From assembly GCA_947095535.1 (NCBI GenBank), contig OX352773.1, forward strand, positions 125,333,911-125,397,910: a stretch of DNA of 64,000 nucleotides, written 5' to 3'. The translations under genes were made by a program, and so were the position numbers. Within the stretch, counting starts at the first letter, position 1. Each line of letters starts with the position of its first letter. The notes under the pieces are model-generated. The model saw nothing but the letters and a program-made list of their open reading frames with translations. It did no database searches and was not told the origin of the DNA. Shown piece after piece: positions 45,064-55,939 of the stretch. This stretch comes from Poecilobothrus nobilitatus (Eukaryota > Arthropoda > Insecta > Diptera > Dolichopodidae).

Positions 45064-46489
45064 GGTTGGTTGGTTTACGTGGCTGGTCCTGTCAACCATG
45101 ACAAGACCACAATTAGCGTGTTAGCACCGTTTTGCTACCACTTCCGTGACCACATGGCTTATGTTTAGGCTATAACGCATTTAATTTCAGATCCATTTCG
45201 CGGTATTCCGGAACCTTACCATTTCTGTAGGTTGCTTAGACACTAGATCGCTAAGATCGTTAAATTTATGGCTACCCAGTGCTGCTCTTCTGGCTCTGGC
45301 CAGCGCTGGGCATTTACGCGTGAAGTGTATAATGGTTTCTTTCTCATTCTGTTCACTACAACTGCAGCATGATGTATTGAATGGAATACCTAATCTGGCC
45401 GCATGTTCGCCAATTGGCCAGTGGCCCGTGAACACACCTATTGCTCTGGCTATGTCTCGCCAAGATAGCTTCAACAGGTTGTCCGTTCTTTTGTTGTCGT
45501 ACGCCGGCCATATTTTCTTGGTCGTACGGCATGAGGTTAATTCTTTCCACCTTCTTTTCGCTATGGATAAAAAGTGTAGAAAGATATCCCTTTTAACGCT
45601 GTTTAGTGATGGGTCCACCTGTTCTTCCAGGGAAGTATTCAGATTGGAACCCCTCCTTGCTAATTCATCAGCATGTTCATTTCCTGTGATGTTCCTATGT
45701 CCCGGAACTCACAGTAATGTAACATTGTATTGATGGCTTATATTCTTAAGCTCGTCAGAACATTTTCTGACAAGCTTGGATGTTATCATCGCAGAGTTAA
45801 GAGCCGCGATTGCTGCTTGGCTATCAGTGACAAGGGCAATGCTTCCCCCCAGAGAAGTATTGCTCCTAAGTATTTGGCATGCTTTCCAGATTCCTAGCAT
45901 TTCAGCTTGAAATACACTGGATTTATTGGGAAGTCTGAAAGCATGTTCTATTTTAAGTTTTTCTGAGTAGACACCAGCGCCGACACCGCAGTCCATTTTG
46001 ACCCATCAGTGAAGAGTGTCATGTCTACTTCACCCAAGGAGTTTCCTTTTCTCCATTCTCTTCATTCTTATTCCATTCTCTTCATTATTATAATTCTTAA
46101 CAATTTCCAAACTTGGAATGGTGTAGTCTGTGGAATCTGGCAGATCCCAAGCTGTCGAGCTTAGAATACTGCTATGACCATAAGGTTTTGTGCACCAGTT
46201 CCCATTTCCTCTGAGTCTGACCGCACTACAACAGGCTAGAAATTTTATATGGAGGTCAACGGGGAGGAGATAAAGAAGTGCATCTAGTGCATTACTTGGT
46301 GTCGATCTCAACGCACCCGTAATGCCTAGATATGCGCCTCTCTGTACCTTACCAAGTTTGGTTCGGATATACTCTTTCTCCAGCGCTGGCCACCAGATTA
46401 ATGATCCGTAGGTAAGAATGGGGCGTACTATAGCTGTGTACATCCATAAAGCCATTCTTGGCTTTAAACCCCATTTTTTACCTAACATT
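45064..46489 (-). mobile_element. 5'-truncated LINE with RNase H domain (I/LOA-like)
   Basis: On the minus strand it begins inside the RT thumb (KWGLKPRMALWMYTAIVRPI, TYGSLIWWPALEKEYIRTKL). It then has an RNase H domain and a Cys/His C-terminal end, and its 3' end is a CAAC-type simple repeat at 45064-45078. A 12-bp ATGTTATGTTGT duplication flanks it. The presence of RNase H separates it from LINEs C, D and E and points to the I/LOA group. Confidence 0.85.
45187..46489 (-). pseudogene. RT tail, RNase H and Cys/His end of the truncated LINE
   Basis: RNase H removes template RNA. The visible acidic residues are FTDGSK (near 46000, after which a 1-bp slip leads into MDCGVGAGVYS), SVFQAEMLGIWKACQ (Glu, 45910) and IALVTDSQAAIAAL (Asp, 45830). 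A stop near 45711 separates it from the C-terminal block MDPSLNSVKRDIFLHFLSI to WRDIARAIGVFTGHWPIGEH, with a CCSCSEQNEKETIIHFTRKC zinc-type motif (45618-45187). There are at least two frame breaks. Confidence 0.8.
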
Positions 46490-46696
46490 ATGTTATGTTG
46501 TAATTTATTAAAAAACAAATTCAAGCAATCAAACTGTTGTATTCGTCACAGTATACCTCCTGCGTTTCGTACTTTAAACTTTCATGTAGAAATACTCCAG
46601 CTCCACCTCCAGTTCTTGTTGTTCTACACGATAACACCTTCGTATAATGTTCAATATTGAAGAATTCACATTCCTTGTCCAAAATCCATGTTTCGA

Positions 46697-46891
46697 TCAA
46701 TATAATATGGATAGTGTATTTAAATTTTGTAACAGATAAGCTATGTTGTCAATTTTATTTTTCATACTTCTAGCATTCAGATATAGTATTTTCATTGAAC
46801 TTTGACCATTAAATATTATTTCGTTACTATCTTCTAAATTATTTTTTAGATGGGTACTAAATGGCAATTCATAACAATTACTACTAGACAT
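46697..46891 (-). pseudogene. LINE D ORF2, N-terminal endonuclease start
   Basis: MSSSNCYELPFSTHLKNN leads into MKILYLNARSMKNKIDNIAY, the opening strand of the apurinic endonuclease domain. It overlaps the end of ORF1 and then loses frame. Around 46620 a GGGAGVFLHESLKYE segment of the same domain is readable. Confidence 0.7.
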
Positions 46892-47672
46892 GCAGGTTTT
46901 CTTCTTGTAGTACTTGAATTGTCTTGCTGTTTGCTGATTTTTTTATTAAAATATTGCCATTTTTTACCCAAACAAATTCGATTTTCTTCTTTTTTTAAAT
47001 CCCTGGCTTTCTTAAATAATAAGCTGAAGTATGATGTTAACTTATGGTTAATGAAGTTATTTTTATTTATTATTGTATCTTGATTTTTTTCGTTCTCCGC
47101 ATCAATAGAAGAAGGATTTTTACTTACAATGCCAACACCTTTCCTAATATTAGAAATTAATTTTGATTTCTTTTTGATTGCATCCATAAATGAATTCTTT
47201 GTTTTCAAATCCCTAAACTTCATTACAATTTTCGTAGGTTCTCCAGACTTTTTCGAGTTTTCAACTTTGTAGATCTCCCAAATATCCTCACTTGTCAGTG
47301 TAGCATTGACTTCTTGCGCCATTCCTTGCACTATAGACTTCAGGTCAGCTTCAGAGGAAATTGAATTCACTCCGCATATTTCAAGATGCTTTCTTATTTG
47401 ATTCTGTTTCATCTTCTCCATTTCAATTTTGATGTGTTCTAATTCTTTTTTCTGTAAATGATTCTCATTTTTCAGGTTTATATTTTCTTCTATGAAACTG
47501 TCTATATACTCATTCATTTCACGTTAATTTGAATATTAACACTTTCCATGTTAGTACATCCCGCACAGTACCATTTTTTGCATATTCCATCACAAACGAG
47601 TCCAATAGTTTTTTTTTAATTTAATTTTAATTTACACTGATTACAATTTGTGTTGTTATTATTTTTTGACAT
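46846..47672 (-). pseudogene. LINE D ORF1: PHD-like finger, coiled coil, RRM/FP-like domain
   Basis: The start MSKNNNNTNCNQCKLKLN at 47672 continues as VCDGICKKWYCAGC (finger). After frame breaks, ENINLKNENHLQKKELEHIK forms a coiled coil. IRKHLEICGVNSISSEADL to EDIWEIYKVENSKKSGEPTK and IVMKFRDLKTKNSFMDAIKK form the L1/baculovirus-FP-like nucleic-acid-binding domain. It is open from 47517 to 46846. Similar in plan to ORF1 at 56927-57847. Confidence 0.75.
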
Positions 47673-47763
47673 TTTGAATTTTTTCGGTGATCACAATTAT
47701 AGTGGTGATAATAACTCCTTTTGTTCTTATCTCAACTTAAGCGATTATCTCTTTTAACCACAG

Positions 47764-48449
47764 TATTATATTTATATGTAAGTGAATATGTAAAGTGTTT
47801 ATAAAAATTGTAGAATAAATATAAAAAATGTAGTTAAAATTATCAAAATAAATTTGTAAAAAGAAAATGAATTGTATTTATATATAGGTAAATACTACTA
47901 ATATAAACATTATAAAACAAATATAAAAAATATAGTCAAAGTTATCAAAATAAATTTGTAAAACGAAAAAAAATTTTATATACATATATGTAAAAAAATA
48001 TGTAAAGTGCAAATATAAAAATTGTAGGATAAATATAATAAATATGTATAGTTAAAGCTGTCAATTAATTGTAGGTATATAAGCTAAGAAAATTAATAGT
48101 AAAAAACAAAAGTTAAAAAATTCTAGAAGCAAATTAAAAAATATGTAGAGTACAAAATTTTGTAAATATAAAAAGTAAAATATAAGATTTAAGAAAAAAT
48201 GTAAATATGTAAAGTGTAAATATGAAAATTGAAAAATAGATATAAAAGATCTAACAGCAACCAAAAAATATGAATTTTATATAGGCTAAAATTATTAATA
48301 TTAATAAACAAAAGTAAGAATTAAAAAAATTAAAAAAACAAATGAAAAAATACGCAAGGTACAAAATAAGTATGATAGATGCAAAAATAATTTAAAAAAA
48401 TCGATTCCATATAAATTCAAAAGCAAACAAAAATAAAAAAATACATAGA
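47764..48449. other. AT-rich stretch of short repeats
   Basis: Repeated phrases such as ATGTAAAGTGCAAATATAAAAATTG (47790, 47830, 47905, 48005, 48205) suggest a degenerate 60-80 bp tandem repeat. Similar phrases occur at 36500-36600. Open frames here are low-complexity and unsupported. Confidence 0.45.
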
Positions 48450-48512
48450 GGGGCCTCGGTGGCCTAGTGGGTAAGAGCGTATAAAATACGCTGTAAACAC
48501 CGAGGGAGTGTG
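48450..48512 (+). repeat. tRNA-like A-box segment, possible SINE head
   Basis: GGCCTCGGTGGCCTAGTGGG followed by TAAGAGC matches a tRNA D-arm/A-box (TGGCCTAGTGG). No B box (GGTTCGA) follows, and the 3' part is not tRNA-like, so a functional tRNA is excluded. A truncated tRNA-derived SINE is the best guess. Confidence 0.35.
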
Positions 48513-48689
48513 GAAGAAAAATTAGACAAATTAAATAAGTGAAAAAGTTAATTTGCATTATTGTTACTAAATGTAAAATTTTGTTAATGTCATTGAAGGC
48601 TTAGATGTTAAAAATCGAACTATTTTCGTTTTCCCGTATTTTAATTGTGTTGTCATTGATCACATAAATTTAAATTTAAAAGAATCTTT

Positions 48690-49200
48690 AATTTTTTATT
48701 GTTTCAAAATAAATCTATTTCTCCAGTTTTGATAGGTGATTTTGAAAAAACATGTCTATGTTACCTTCGTCTTCAAATTCAAATTGTGCTCAAAATAACC
48801 TAATACGTTTCTTAGCATCAAAAATGTTATTACTTTTAACATCATCATTAAAGCGTATGTATTTTTTAAAATTTTTACCTGCTGTTGTTGATTTTTGTAC
48901 TTCCGAAATTTTTGTTATATCGCCTTCGTTGATCTTACAATTAATTTTTTGGGAAATTTTTATTATGCATTTTATATGATATTTTTTTGAGGTAGACCCG
49001 AAATAACTATATCTTTTTTATTCGTAATTCGTTCACGTTCATCCAGCATCGATTCCAAGTAGTTTTTTTTCTATTTCAAGAGTGTTTTGTAGATTTCCCT
49101 ACTTCAGCTTAGAAATATTTTTTGATTTTTGCCTCATCTTGTGCCAAAGTTATTGATTTTCCAATTTTAGTGCTAGATTCTCTTCAGCTAACTTGTTGAT
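48690..49200 (-). pseudogene. LINE ORF1 fragment (coiled coil plus RRM-like domain)
   Basis: The minus strand reads LAEENLALKLENQ, then heptad-like Lys/Glu stretches, KKDIVISGLPQ and KINCKINEGDITKISEVQKS followed by KKYIRFNDDVKSNNIFDAKK. This is the typical layout of L1/Jockey ORF1 RNA-binding domains. Several stops interrupt it. It lies just downstream of LINE E and appears to be a separate fragment. Confidence 0.55.
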
Positions 49201-49229
49201 AACCAATATGTGCATTGTACTCCATTTTT

Positions 49230-51390
49230 GCTCTTAGGTTTTATAGATATTGAGGAGATCAGAAGATGAAAAGAAGGCTTTACAACGATACAGGAAACCC
49301 ATACACCTTGCTGCATCTTTAGCTATACCAAAAATATGATTGGACCAACTTAATTTTAGATTTAGCTCCATGCCCAAGATGTTGACTCTGTTGATTTCGA
49401 CTCTGTTGATTTTGCCCCAATTTGAAATTTTGTCCAAATCGAGATTAAGCTTAAGCGTAGCAGAATATTTACTGGCGTTGTCATCCTGAGAAGCAACGAG
49501 TGTGTTGTCGTCTGCAAAACTATGGATTGAATTGGAGGTTATATTTAAAAGATCGTTTATAAATATTAGGAAAAGTCTCGGGGAGAGAAAAGATCCTTGG
49601 GACACCAGCATTAATTTTGAATTGGTCTGAAGAGTAACCATCGACCAGGACATGAATCGAACGATTCAAAAGAATATCTCCAATCCATTTTACAAATCCA
49701 CCACCGAAGGCCAATGCTTTACAGGACAAAAGCTTTAGAAATATCTAAAGGGACAACATTAGACTCCCCCGAATGATGGAGGCTGATGTTGAGCCTGTCG
49801 ATATTATTATTAACCATAGATATTTCAGAAGCTTTCTATTTATTAAATTTTCCATTATTTTGGAAAGGAGCGAGGTGATAGCAATAGGGGGGTAGTTTGA
49901 GGGATGGCTTTTTTCTTCCTTTTTGAGGATAGGATGTATGTGCGCTGTCTTCCACTGGGTAGGATATCTACCGGAGGAGAGCGATAAATGGAAGAGATTG
50001 CGCAAAGGTTTCGCAATAGTAGAAAAAGTATTTTTTAGAACTGTGGCAGTAATGCCATCGGGACTTTTTTGTATCCAAATTCTTAAGAGCTTTAAGAACT
50101 ACACGAGTTCTAAAAGAAATTCAACCTAAGGAGCACTTAACCTCGGGAAGAATACATGGTCTTTGTGTTGACTAGAGCAATGATGACTTAGAGGCGAAAT
50201 TTTTGGTAAATAAATCAGCTTTTTCTTTGGGATCGGATACAATTTCGCCATTGTTATCAACCAAACACGGGAACGAGGAATCACCACTTTTACCGTTAAT
50301 GATTTTAGCAAAGGTCCAAAAGGATTTGCTATATTTGGCAAGATGCAAAAGTTGCTTTCTCAACCGTTTGTTGTGCAAGAATTTTAACTTGTTGATAACT
50401 CTCCTACGCCAGTTTCTGATGGCGATATAGCACGCCCTATTAGCTTCAGTCCTATAATTCTTGTAGGTTTGAAAAGCTTCCCCCTTTTTAGATGTTGCAT
50501 TTGCACAAATGCGACTAAACCAAGATTTGGGTGGCTCTCTTATACTTTTCATAGAGTGAAGTATTTACGCTCTCATCTTTAGAAGAATTATTTCACTAAT
50601 CGCATTGGTTGCAAAGTCAATATTTCTGTTGCTAAAGCACAAAGACCAATCAAAATCTTTTTAAAAAAATTAATTTAAACCTTACCAGTTAGCATGGCTA
50701 TAACGCCATACTATTTTTTTTGAGACAGGTCTTTGACTTGTCTGAGCGCTAAGCTCGAAGCTTGTATTAAGCAAGCAGTGGTCGGAACAATCAAGAGGTC
50801 AGGAATTCTAGTGGGATTCATTTTTCAAAGTTGAGTAAAATGGAATAATGAAGCGAAAAGCTCCCAATGTTTCCCAACTTGTTTCCCAATTAAATTTTGA
50901 CTGGGAGAATTGTAATTGGAGTAGTGGAGCCAGTTTTTATTATGAACATTGAAATCACCAGCCACGACAATTTTAGATTCTGGATTTAATTCCAAAATTT
51001 CATTAATCTGGTTGGTGAGATTTTCAATCTCCGAAATAAACTCCAGTTCACTAGAGTTTGGAGACTATTATAAAAAACATAAATGAATGGCGTGCCTAGC
51101 AACAATGATTTTTAACCAAATGTAGTGGAACATTTGGTTGGAACACTTATTTTTGTGGAGATCGCTGTAAGCGACATAATTTCTAACATAAAGAGCGATC
51201 CACCTATGAGGCACAAAATGAGGGGCAAACGAGTAATTGTCAACGATAAAGTTGTCGTCTTGACCAACCACCTGGGTCTCACATAATGCTAATATTGCTG
51301 GTTTTACTGAATTAAAGTAGCCTTAGGGCGGCAAGAAAATTCGAATGCACACCACGAACATTGCAAAAATTTACGCTAAAATTGGCAATA
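49230..51390 (-). mobile_element. Jockey-type LINE E, ORF2 remnants
   Basis: On the minus strand: endonuclease start NFCNVRGVHSNFLAAL (51370), HFVPHRWIALYVRN (51200) and VVAGDFNVHNKNWL (near 50960). Linker with KTYKNYRTEANRACYIAIRN and LVDNNGEIVSDPKEKADLF (50552-50172). RT with SGRYPTQWKTAHIHPILKKE (50005), VLVDGYSSDQFKINAGVP (49650), SFADDNTLVASQD (49500) and a tail to 49234. The FADD box is intact but the frame is broken at least six times. Same family as LINE C (shared VLVDGYSSDxFKINAGVPxG). Confidence 0.8.
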
Positions 51391-51780
51391 ATGATTAGCA
51401 ACAATGGGTTTGAAACTATATAAATATAATCAAAAAAAAAACAAAAAAACCAAAAAATTCAAATATAAGAAATTTGACAAACGAAGAATAAATTAAAAAA
51501 TTAACCAAAGCAAATTGAATTTCAATATTGAATGCAATGACCAATAAACAATCAATAATTAGCACTTAATTACCAATTAATTAATATTAAAAGACAAAGA
51601 ATCAATATTAATAATTAATAAATATTAATATTAATACGCTAAAATCCACCCACCCACCCTAAAAATTATACCCTAAAATCCACTTTTCATGCGAGACTTT
51701 TACTTTTTTGTCCTGATTTAGGGTTGTCAGATGTATATAATTCATATCCAGAACCGGCATAGCATTATCTACTTTCAAAC
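51391..51780. other. AT-rich stretch, no gene seen
   Basis: Dominated by ATTAATA repeats (51540-51650). Nothing recognisable. Confidence 0.4.
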
Positions 51781-51889
51781 ATTAGGAATTTAATAGCAAA
51801 ATTTAACGACAAAATTGTTTATTCCTTGTACTGCTGATAAAGCATCTTTAATAATTCGTTTCAAAAAATAGTAAGTAAATTTGTTGCTA

Positions 51890-52670
51890 CCAAAAAATAT
51901 TTCTAATACCAATAGTAAAGCATGGTTTAGTAACGAGTTACGGTTGTTAAAAAATTGTAAAGCTAATCGATATTAAATTGGTGTTTGGGTAAATAATGAA
52001 CAAGAATGGGCAAAATACAAAAAAAAAACTGAAATTTGTACCAAAATAAATTAAATGAAGCGAAAAATAATTATGTAAAAAATAAAATTGAAACACCAAA
52101 AGACCAAAAAAGTATGTGGCAAACGATTAAGGGAATGGTTTTAAAAAATAAAAAAGCCAGTCGTATTAATGAAATTATGTTCGAAGAGGGGTTAGGAATA
52201 GACACGGGTGAAATTGCTGAAAAATTAAATGCCATCATTAAACAAAATTTTGGATACTGTTCCACTATTACTGCGTTCTCAACTAATGAATGTTTAGCCA
52301 AACTACCAAAATTGCAGAGTTCAGGCATGAGAATAATTCTTAAATTAAATAAGTATAACTTAGTAAAAGTAATGTTAAGAACTCTCAAATGGCTCAATAT
52401 ACATCAAATTATGAGACTAAATGTCGTTGTTTTTGTCTTCAAAATGGAAAATAGTCTTCTTCCGCACTATTTAGCTAGTAATTTAACTCTGGTCTAGGAT
52501 GTACATCATTACCATCTTAGGAATATTTTTAACTTCAGGCTGAATTTCTTTCGAAATCAAAATGTAAAAAAAATGTCATGTATAATGGTTTGAAATGATA
52601 CAATGACCTACCTAATAATACCAAAAATTAAAAAAGCCCAAGAGAATTTAAAAAACTTTTAATAAAATAT
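51890..52670 (+). pseudogene. LINE H: RT-deleted relative of the LINE at 2046-6503
   Basis: The plus-strand frame 52036-52497 joins a pre-RT linker (QKSMWQTIKGMVLKNKKA, EIAEKLNAII) directly to the ORF2 C-terminal tail (GYCSTITAFSTNECL, SSGMRIILKLNKYNLVKV, MLRTLKWLNIHQIMRL). The LINE at 2046 has the same two blocks separated by the entire RT. About 1.2 kb including all catalytic motifs is therefore missing, with the frame preserved. A 3' AT-rich tail follows to about 52670. Confidence 0.75.
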
Positions 52671-52679
52671 ATTTAAATA

Positions 52680-53060
52680 AACAACCTATATTGTAATTTT
52701 TGTTAGTGGAATATTTAATTAAAGTTAATTTTTTATTTTTTCTCTTAATTTTTTGTATATATTTTGATAATCTTTTGTAGAATTGAATAATTGTTGAGTT
52801 TAAAATTGAAAAATGAAGTATGTAATTGAATAATAATTATGGAGTCATTTTAACTAGTTATTTAAATTTGAAATATAAAATTTATTAATAGTATTCAATA
52901 CCAAATAAAAAACTAAAATAAAAATAAAAATAAATAAAATAAATATTCCAAGTAAGTGCAAGGTCGTCTTGTAATATGTACATATTTATAATTTATATTG
53001 TCCTTTTCTAACTACGTATGTACATATGAGCGGGTAACAGTTGTAACAGAAGTCTTCCTT
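52680..53060. other. AT-rich stretch, no gene seen
   Basis: Simple AAATAAAAATAAA-type sequence; no supported feature. Confidence 0.4.
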
Positions 53061-53083
53061 ATAGGCACACATCTGCGTTGACA

Positions 53084-53113
53084 TATAAAACAGCGTGAGA
53101 CGCCTCTATCAGT
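53084..53113 (+). promoter_or_regulatory. Possible arthropod core promoter (TATA plus initiator)
   Basis: TATAAAA at 53084-53090 and an ATCAGT initiator at 53108-53113 put the TATA box about 27 bp upstream of the initiator A. The surrounding 53030-53200 is unusually GC-balanced for this region. It could belong to an LTR or another retroelement leader. No downstream gene is visible. Confidence 0.25.
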
Positions 53114-53199
53114 GGCCAAGTTAATTACTTTTGTCGTTTAGGCACGATCTACCAGTTAAAACTTTTCAGCAAAGTTAATCTATACAAGTCTCACTTCTG

Positions 53200-54890
53200 A
53201 AAAAATAACAATATCCTTTTTTATTTTAACATTAAATAATATATCCTCAGCAAAGTGCTAAGTAATAATTATCTTTAGAGAAAACAAATAAGTTCTGTTA
53301 TTTTTTTAGGAGTAATATTAACTCTGATTTTATTTGACAATATTCATCCTATTTATACAATTTTGATTTACAAACCAAAAATTATCAAAGTCAATAAATT
53401 ATATTAATTTATTACTTTGTTACTTTGTTACACAGAAATTATTTGGGAGGGAAATTCAATATTATCTTGACCAATATATTTTTTCTACATTATAATTATT
53501 ATCTACATTTATATTGCCAAGTATTAAACAAAATATTGTTACTAAAATATAATTGTATAAGAATGAATATTTTTTATTAAAATCATAACGTGTAACCATT
53601 TAAACGAAAGAAGTATGTAATTTGATCCTCTGTTTTAAAACAAAAAACATTGTATAAAATAAATGTACATACTTATTATTGAATAACACAAAAATGAAAA
53701 TAGATGTTGAGAATTGAAAGTGCCACCACTAAAAGTATTAGATCAGCATTTATGTTTGAATTTACTTTACTTTAAGAAAGTTATAAGACGAAACTTTACT
53801 ATACTTTACTTTACTATAAGACGAAAACCATTTTGGAAATATTTTTATGAACATTTGGTCAACAGTTAGGACAAGACAACAAAAAAATTAAAAAATTCAG
53901 CCCATTCAGGCCACTAAAATGACTCTGTAAAATTGAACACAAATCGGAAGCATAAAATGATTTGAAAGCATACCAGGCCGCAATGGGTTAATGTTTTGCA
54001 AAGCAAGTAATGAGATAATCCTCTTAGCTAAAAATAACTCTTGCGCAAATTTTCAATTCCGTCGCCCAAAACCTTTAGGCAGGACAACGAAAAAAGCAAA
54101 AACCCTGCTTCTGAAAGTGCATGGGGGCAGATATTTAAAAAAATTGTATGCCAACAAATTTCACGGGAGTGTGCTCTTACTTCCCAAAGTTTCATGGCGA
54201 TCATATGAATGGTGTAGTAATGCATAATGGACAAACAGACAGACATACATTCGTTTTTATATATAAAGATAAAAAAATAAAAGAAAGCTTTTCTTAATTT
54301 GGTTTAAATATAGGTCTAATTTTTGAATTTTTTGTTACATTTTGTGAACTTTCAATGAAACAGTTTGTGCTCATATATACATAGATATAAATATAAAAAA
54401 AATTATAAACAGCGTTTTTCCTATTCTTTTGTGCCTTATGAATTCAATTTCTTTTATTCTTATATTATTTATAATTTTTCATAATTATTTATACATCAAA
54501 TTTTTTTAAATCAATTGTTGCACACGTACACAAAGTCAAGTAATTAATTTTATTAAATTAGTAAAATACTCGTATATATAAAAGTTTATTATAAACAGTG
54601 AACAAAAAACACATATTAGTTTTTATTTTTACATTAACCTTTTATGTTGGGTTTTCATAATTACACAATTTCTATTCATTTACTAACTTTTAATTTTAAT
54701 TTAGTAATTTTGCAAATTTTTTTTAAAACAAATGTTTGATTTTTTACTAAAAATAAAACACATTTTTTAAAAAACTCTCCTGGCCGAAGTTGAACACATT
54801 AAACTATCAATTAATTCACTTAATAGGAAAAGTACCGCAAATCATAATATTGCGTCACAAAATTCGGATTACATCCGTCGATATATATAT
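53200..54890. other. Mostly unassigned AT-rich DNA with one degenerate repeat
   Basis: No coding gene. Around 53990-54270 is a stretch ending GGACAAACAGACAGACATAC followed by TTTTTATATATA, a pattern common at the ends of INE-1/Helitron-like repeats of flies. The rest shows nothing recognisable. Confidence 0.35.
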
Positions 54891-55204
54891 GATTTAAATC
54901 TTAAATATAATTTAAATCACTTCAATTCTTTAGTAAGGAATTATTATTAGAACTCCTAAAGATTGGTTGTGTTTCTGAAACTGTTTGCCCTTAAATAATG
55001 CAATTGTTATTCCTTCTATCTCATTAGCCGAGAAAATCGAAAATTCTACATCTAGTGAGATTGTAAACTTGTTTTAAAAAACTTGACACTTTCTCGATAT
55101 TTCACAAAAACGTAAAGGGGCTCCGAACTAAAACTAATATTTTTTTTTGAATTGGCATTCGTTTTCTCATAATTACGTAATTGCTTTAACTGTAGTATGA
55201 TTCA

Positions 55205-55570
55205 ATGGTAGTTTCAGTAGTGATGAGCTTTTTTGTCGGACTTTCAGGTTTATCGAAAGGATCGTTACGGTACTTCATGAAAGAACGTGGTGTAGTAGTG
55301 TTGATTTGCTATAATTTTCAAATTTGGGAATTTTCGGTGCCCAACAGTGACGGACTTGAGTTTATTTACTTACAAATTTGTTGTGGTGTTAAGAGGTTAT
55401 ACATAATTAATTTCTACGTGCCTCCTAAAGTACCACTTTCTGAAAAACCGATTTTTTATAGTTAATTAGTCGACGCTATTACCTCAGTTTCTGATTTAGT
55501 AGTTTCTTACTGCCTGTCATCTGCTGATAAGCTGGTTGTGATGGGTGATTTTAATGTATCTTTACAATTC
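55205..55570 (+). pseudogene. LINE endonuclease fragment
   Basis: The plus strand reads ERGVVVLICYNFQIWEFSVP, DGLEFIYLQICCGVKRLYII, NFYVPPKVPL and, after a stop, DAITSVSDLVVSYCLSSADK with LVVMGDFNVSL. This is the middle of an R1/Jockey-type apurinic endonuclease (strand, then the catalytic GDFN). Both flanks are degraded. It lacks the N-terminal and SDH portions. Confidence 0.65.
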
Positions 55571-55939
55571 ATTAAATGATCCCAGAATCATATCTAATAT
55601 GTTTTCCTCATATTACTCTTCAAGTTTCAGTCAAATTAATTATTCTCTGAACCATTTTCGCGTTTGTTTGAGATAAGTGATATTAGATTTATTCTATAGT
55701 TGCAACCAATGATGCTACTTCGGTTGTTAATGATTCTTTTTTTGATTGCCTTGCGATGCAACTAAGTTGTCAAAAGTGTTTTTGGATGTATCCGAGTGCA
55801 TCTCACTTCAGGACGATTTGGATATCTTCGCTTGGTTTTTTTTCTTTCGCTAGTCATCGAAAGATACTGCACGCAACATAGTTATGTGAGACTTTAACTA
55901 ATTAAACACACCAGCCCCATCTTATAATATTTACACTAG

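Larger units (their letters stand above)
40964..47690 (-). mobile_element. CR1/Jockey-like LINE D carrying two later insertions
   Basis: On the minus strand: ORF1 from 47672 (PHD-like finger), ORF2 endonuclease from about 46850, an insertion (45064-46489), more endonuclease (45013-44564), a second insertion (42846-44440), a linker (42830-42680), RT (about 42500-41425) and the C-terminal end at TAA 41271. A poly-T run at 40964-40980 on the plus strand is the likely 3' poly-A tail. It lies inside the TIR-bounded DNA transposon. Confidence 0.75.
37584..47763 (-). mobile_element. DNA transposon with 32-bp TIRs, invaded by a LINE
   Basis: CTGTGGTTAAAAAAGATAAC at 37584 is mirrored by CTGTGGTTAAAAGAGATAAT reading left from 47763. 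Over 32 bp, ending CGCTTAAGTYGA, 29 positions agree. The interior contains a transposase-like gene (38406-40320, minus), several copies of a CGCTTAAGT motif and, between about 40964 and 47690, an inserted LINE. I could not find an agreed target duplication at the outer ends (TATAAT versus TATTAT), so the span is inferred from the TIRs. Confidence 0.65.

Noticed and set aside
46846..47517. Baculovirus FP gene
   Set aside because: The FP-like domain is common in CR1/Jockey-type ORF1 proteins, and here it is preceded by a PHD-like finger and followed by ORF2.
48456..48510. Functional tRNA gene
   Set aside because: Only an A-box-like segment; no cloverleaf, anticodon arm or B box.
48061..48558. 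Hydrophobic open frames resembling membrane proteins
   Set aside because: They are translations of A/T-rich simple sequence (Phe/Leu/Ile/Tyr only) with no motif or start context.
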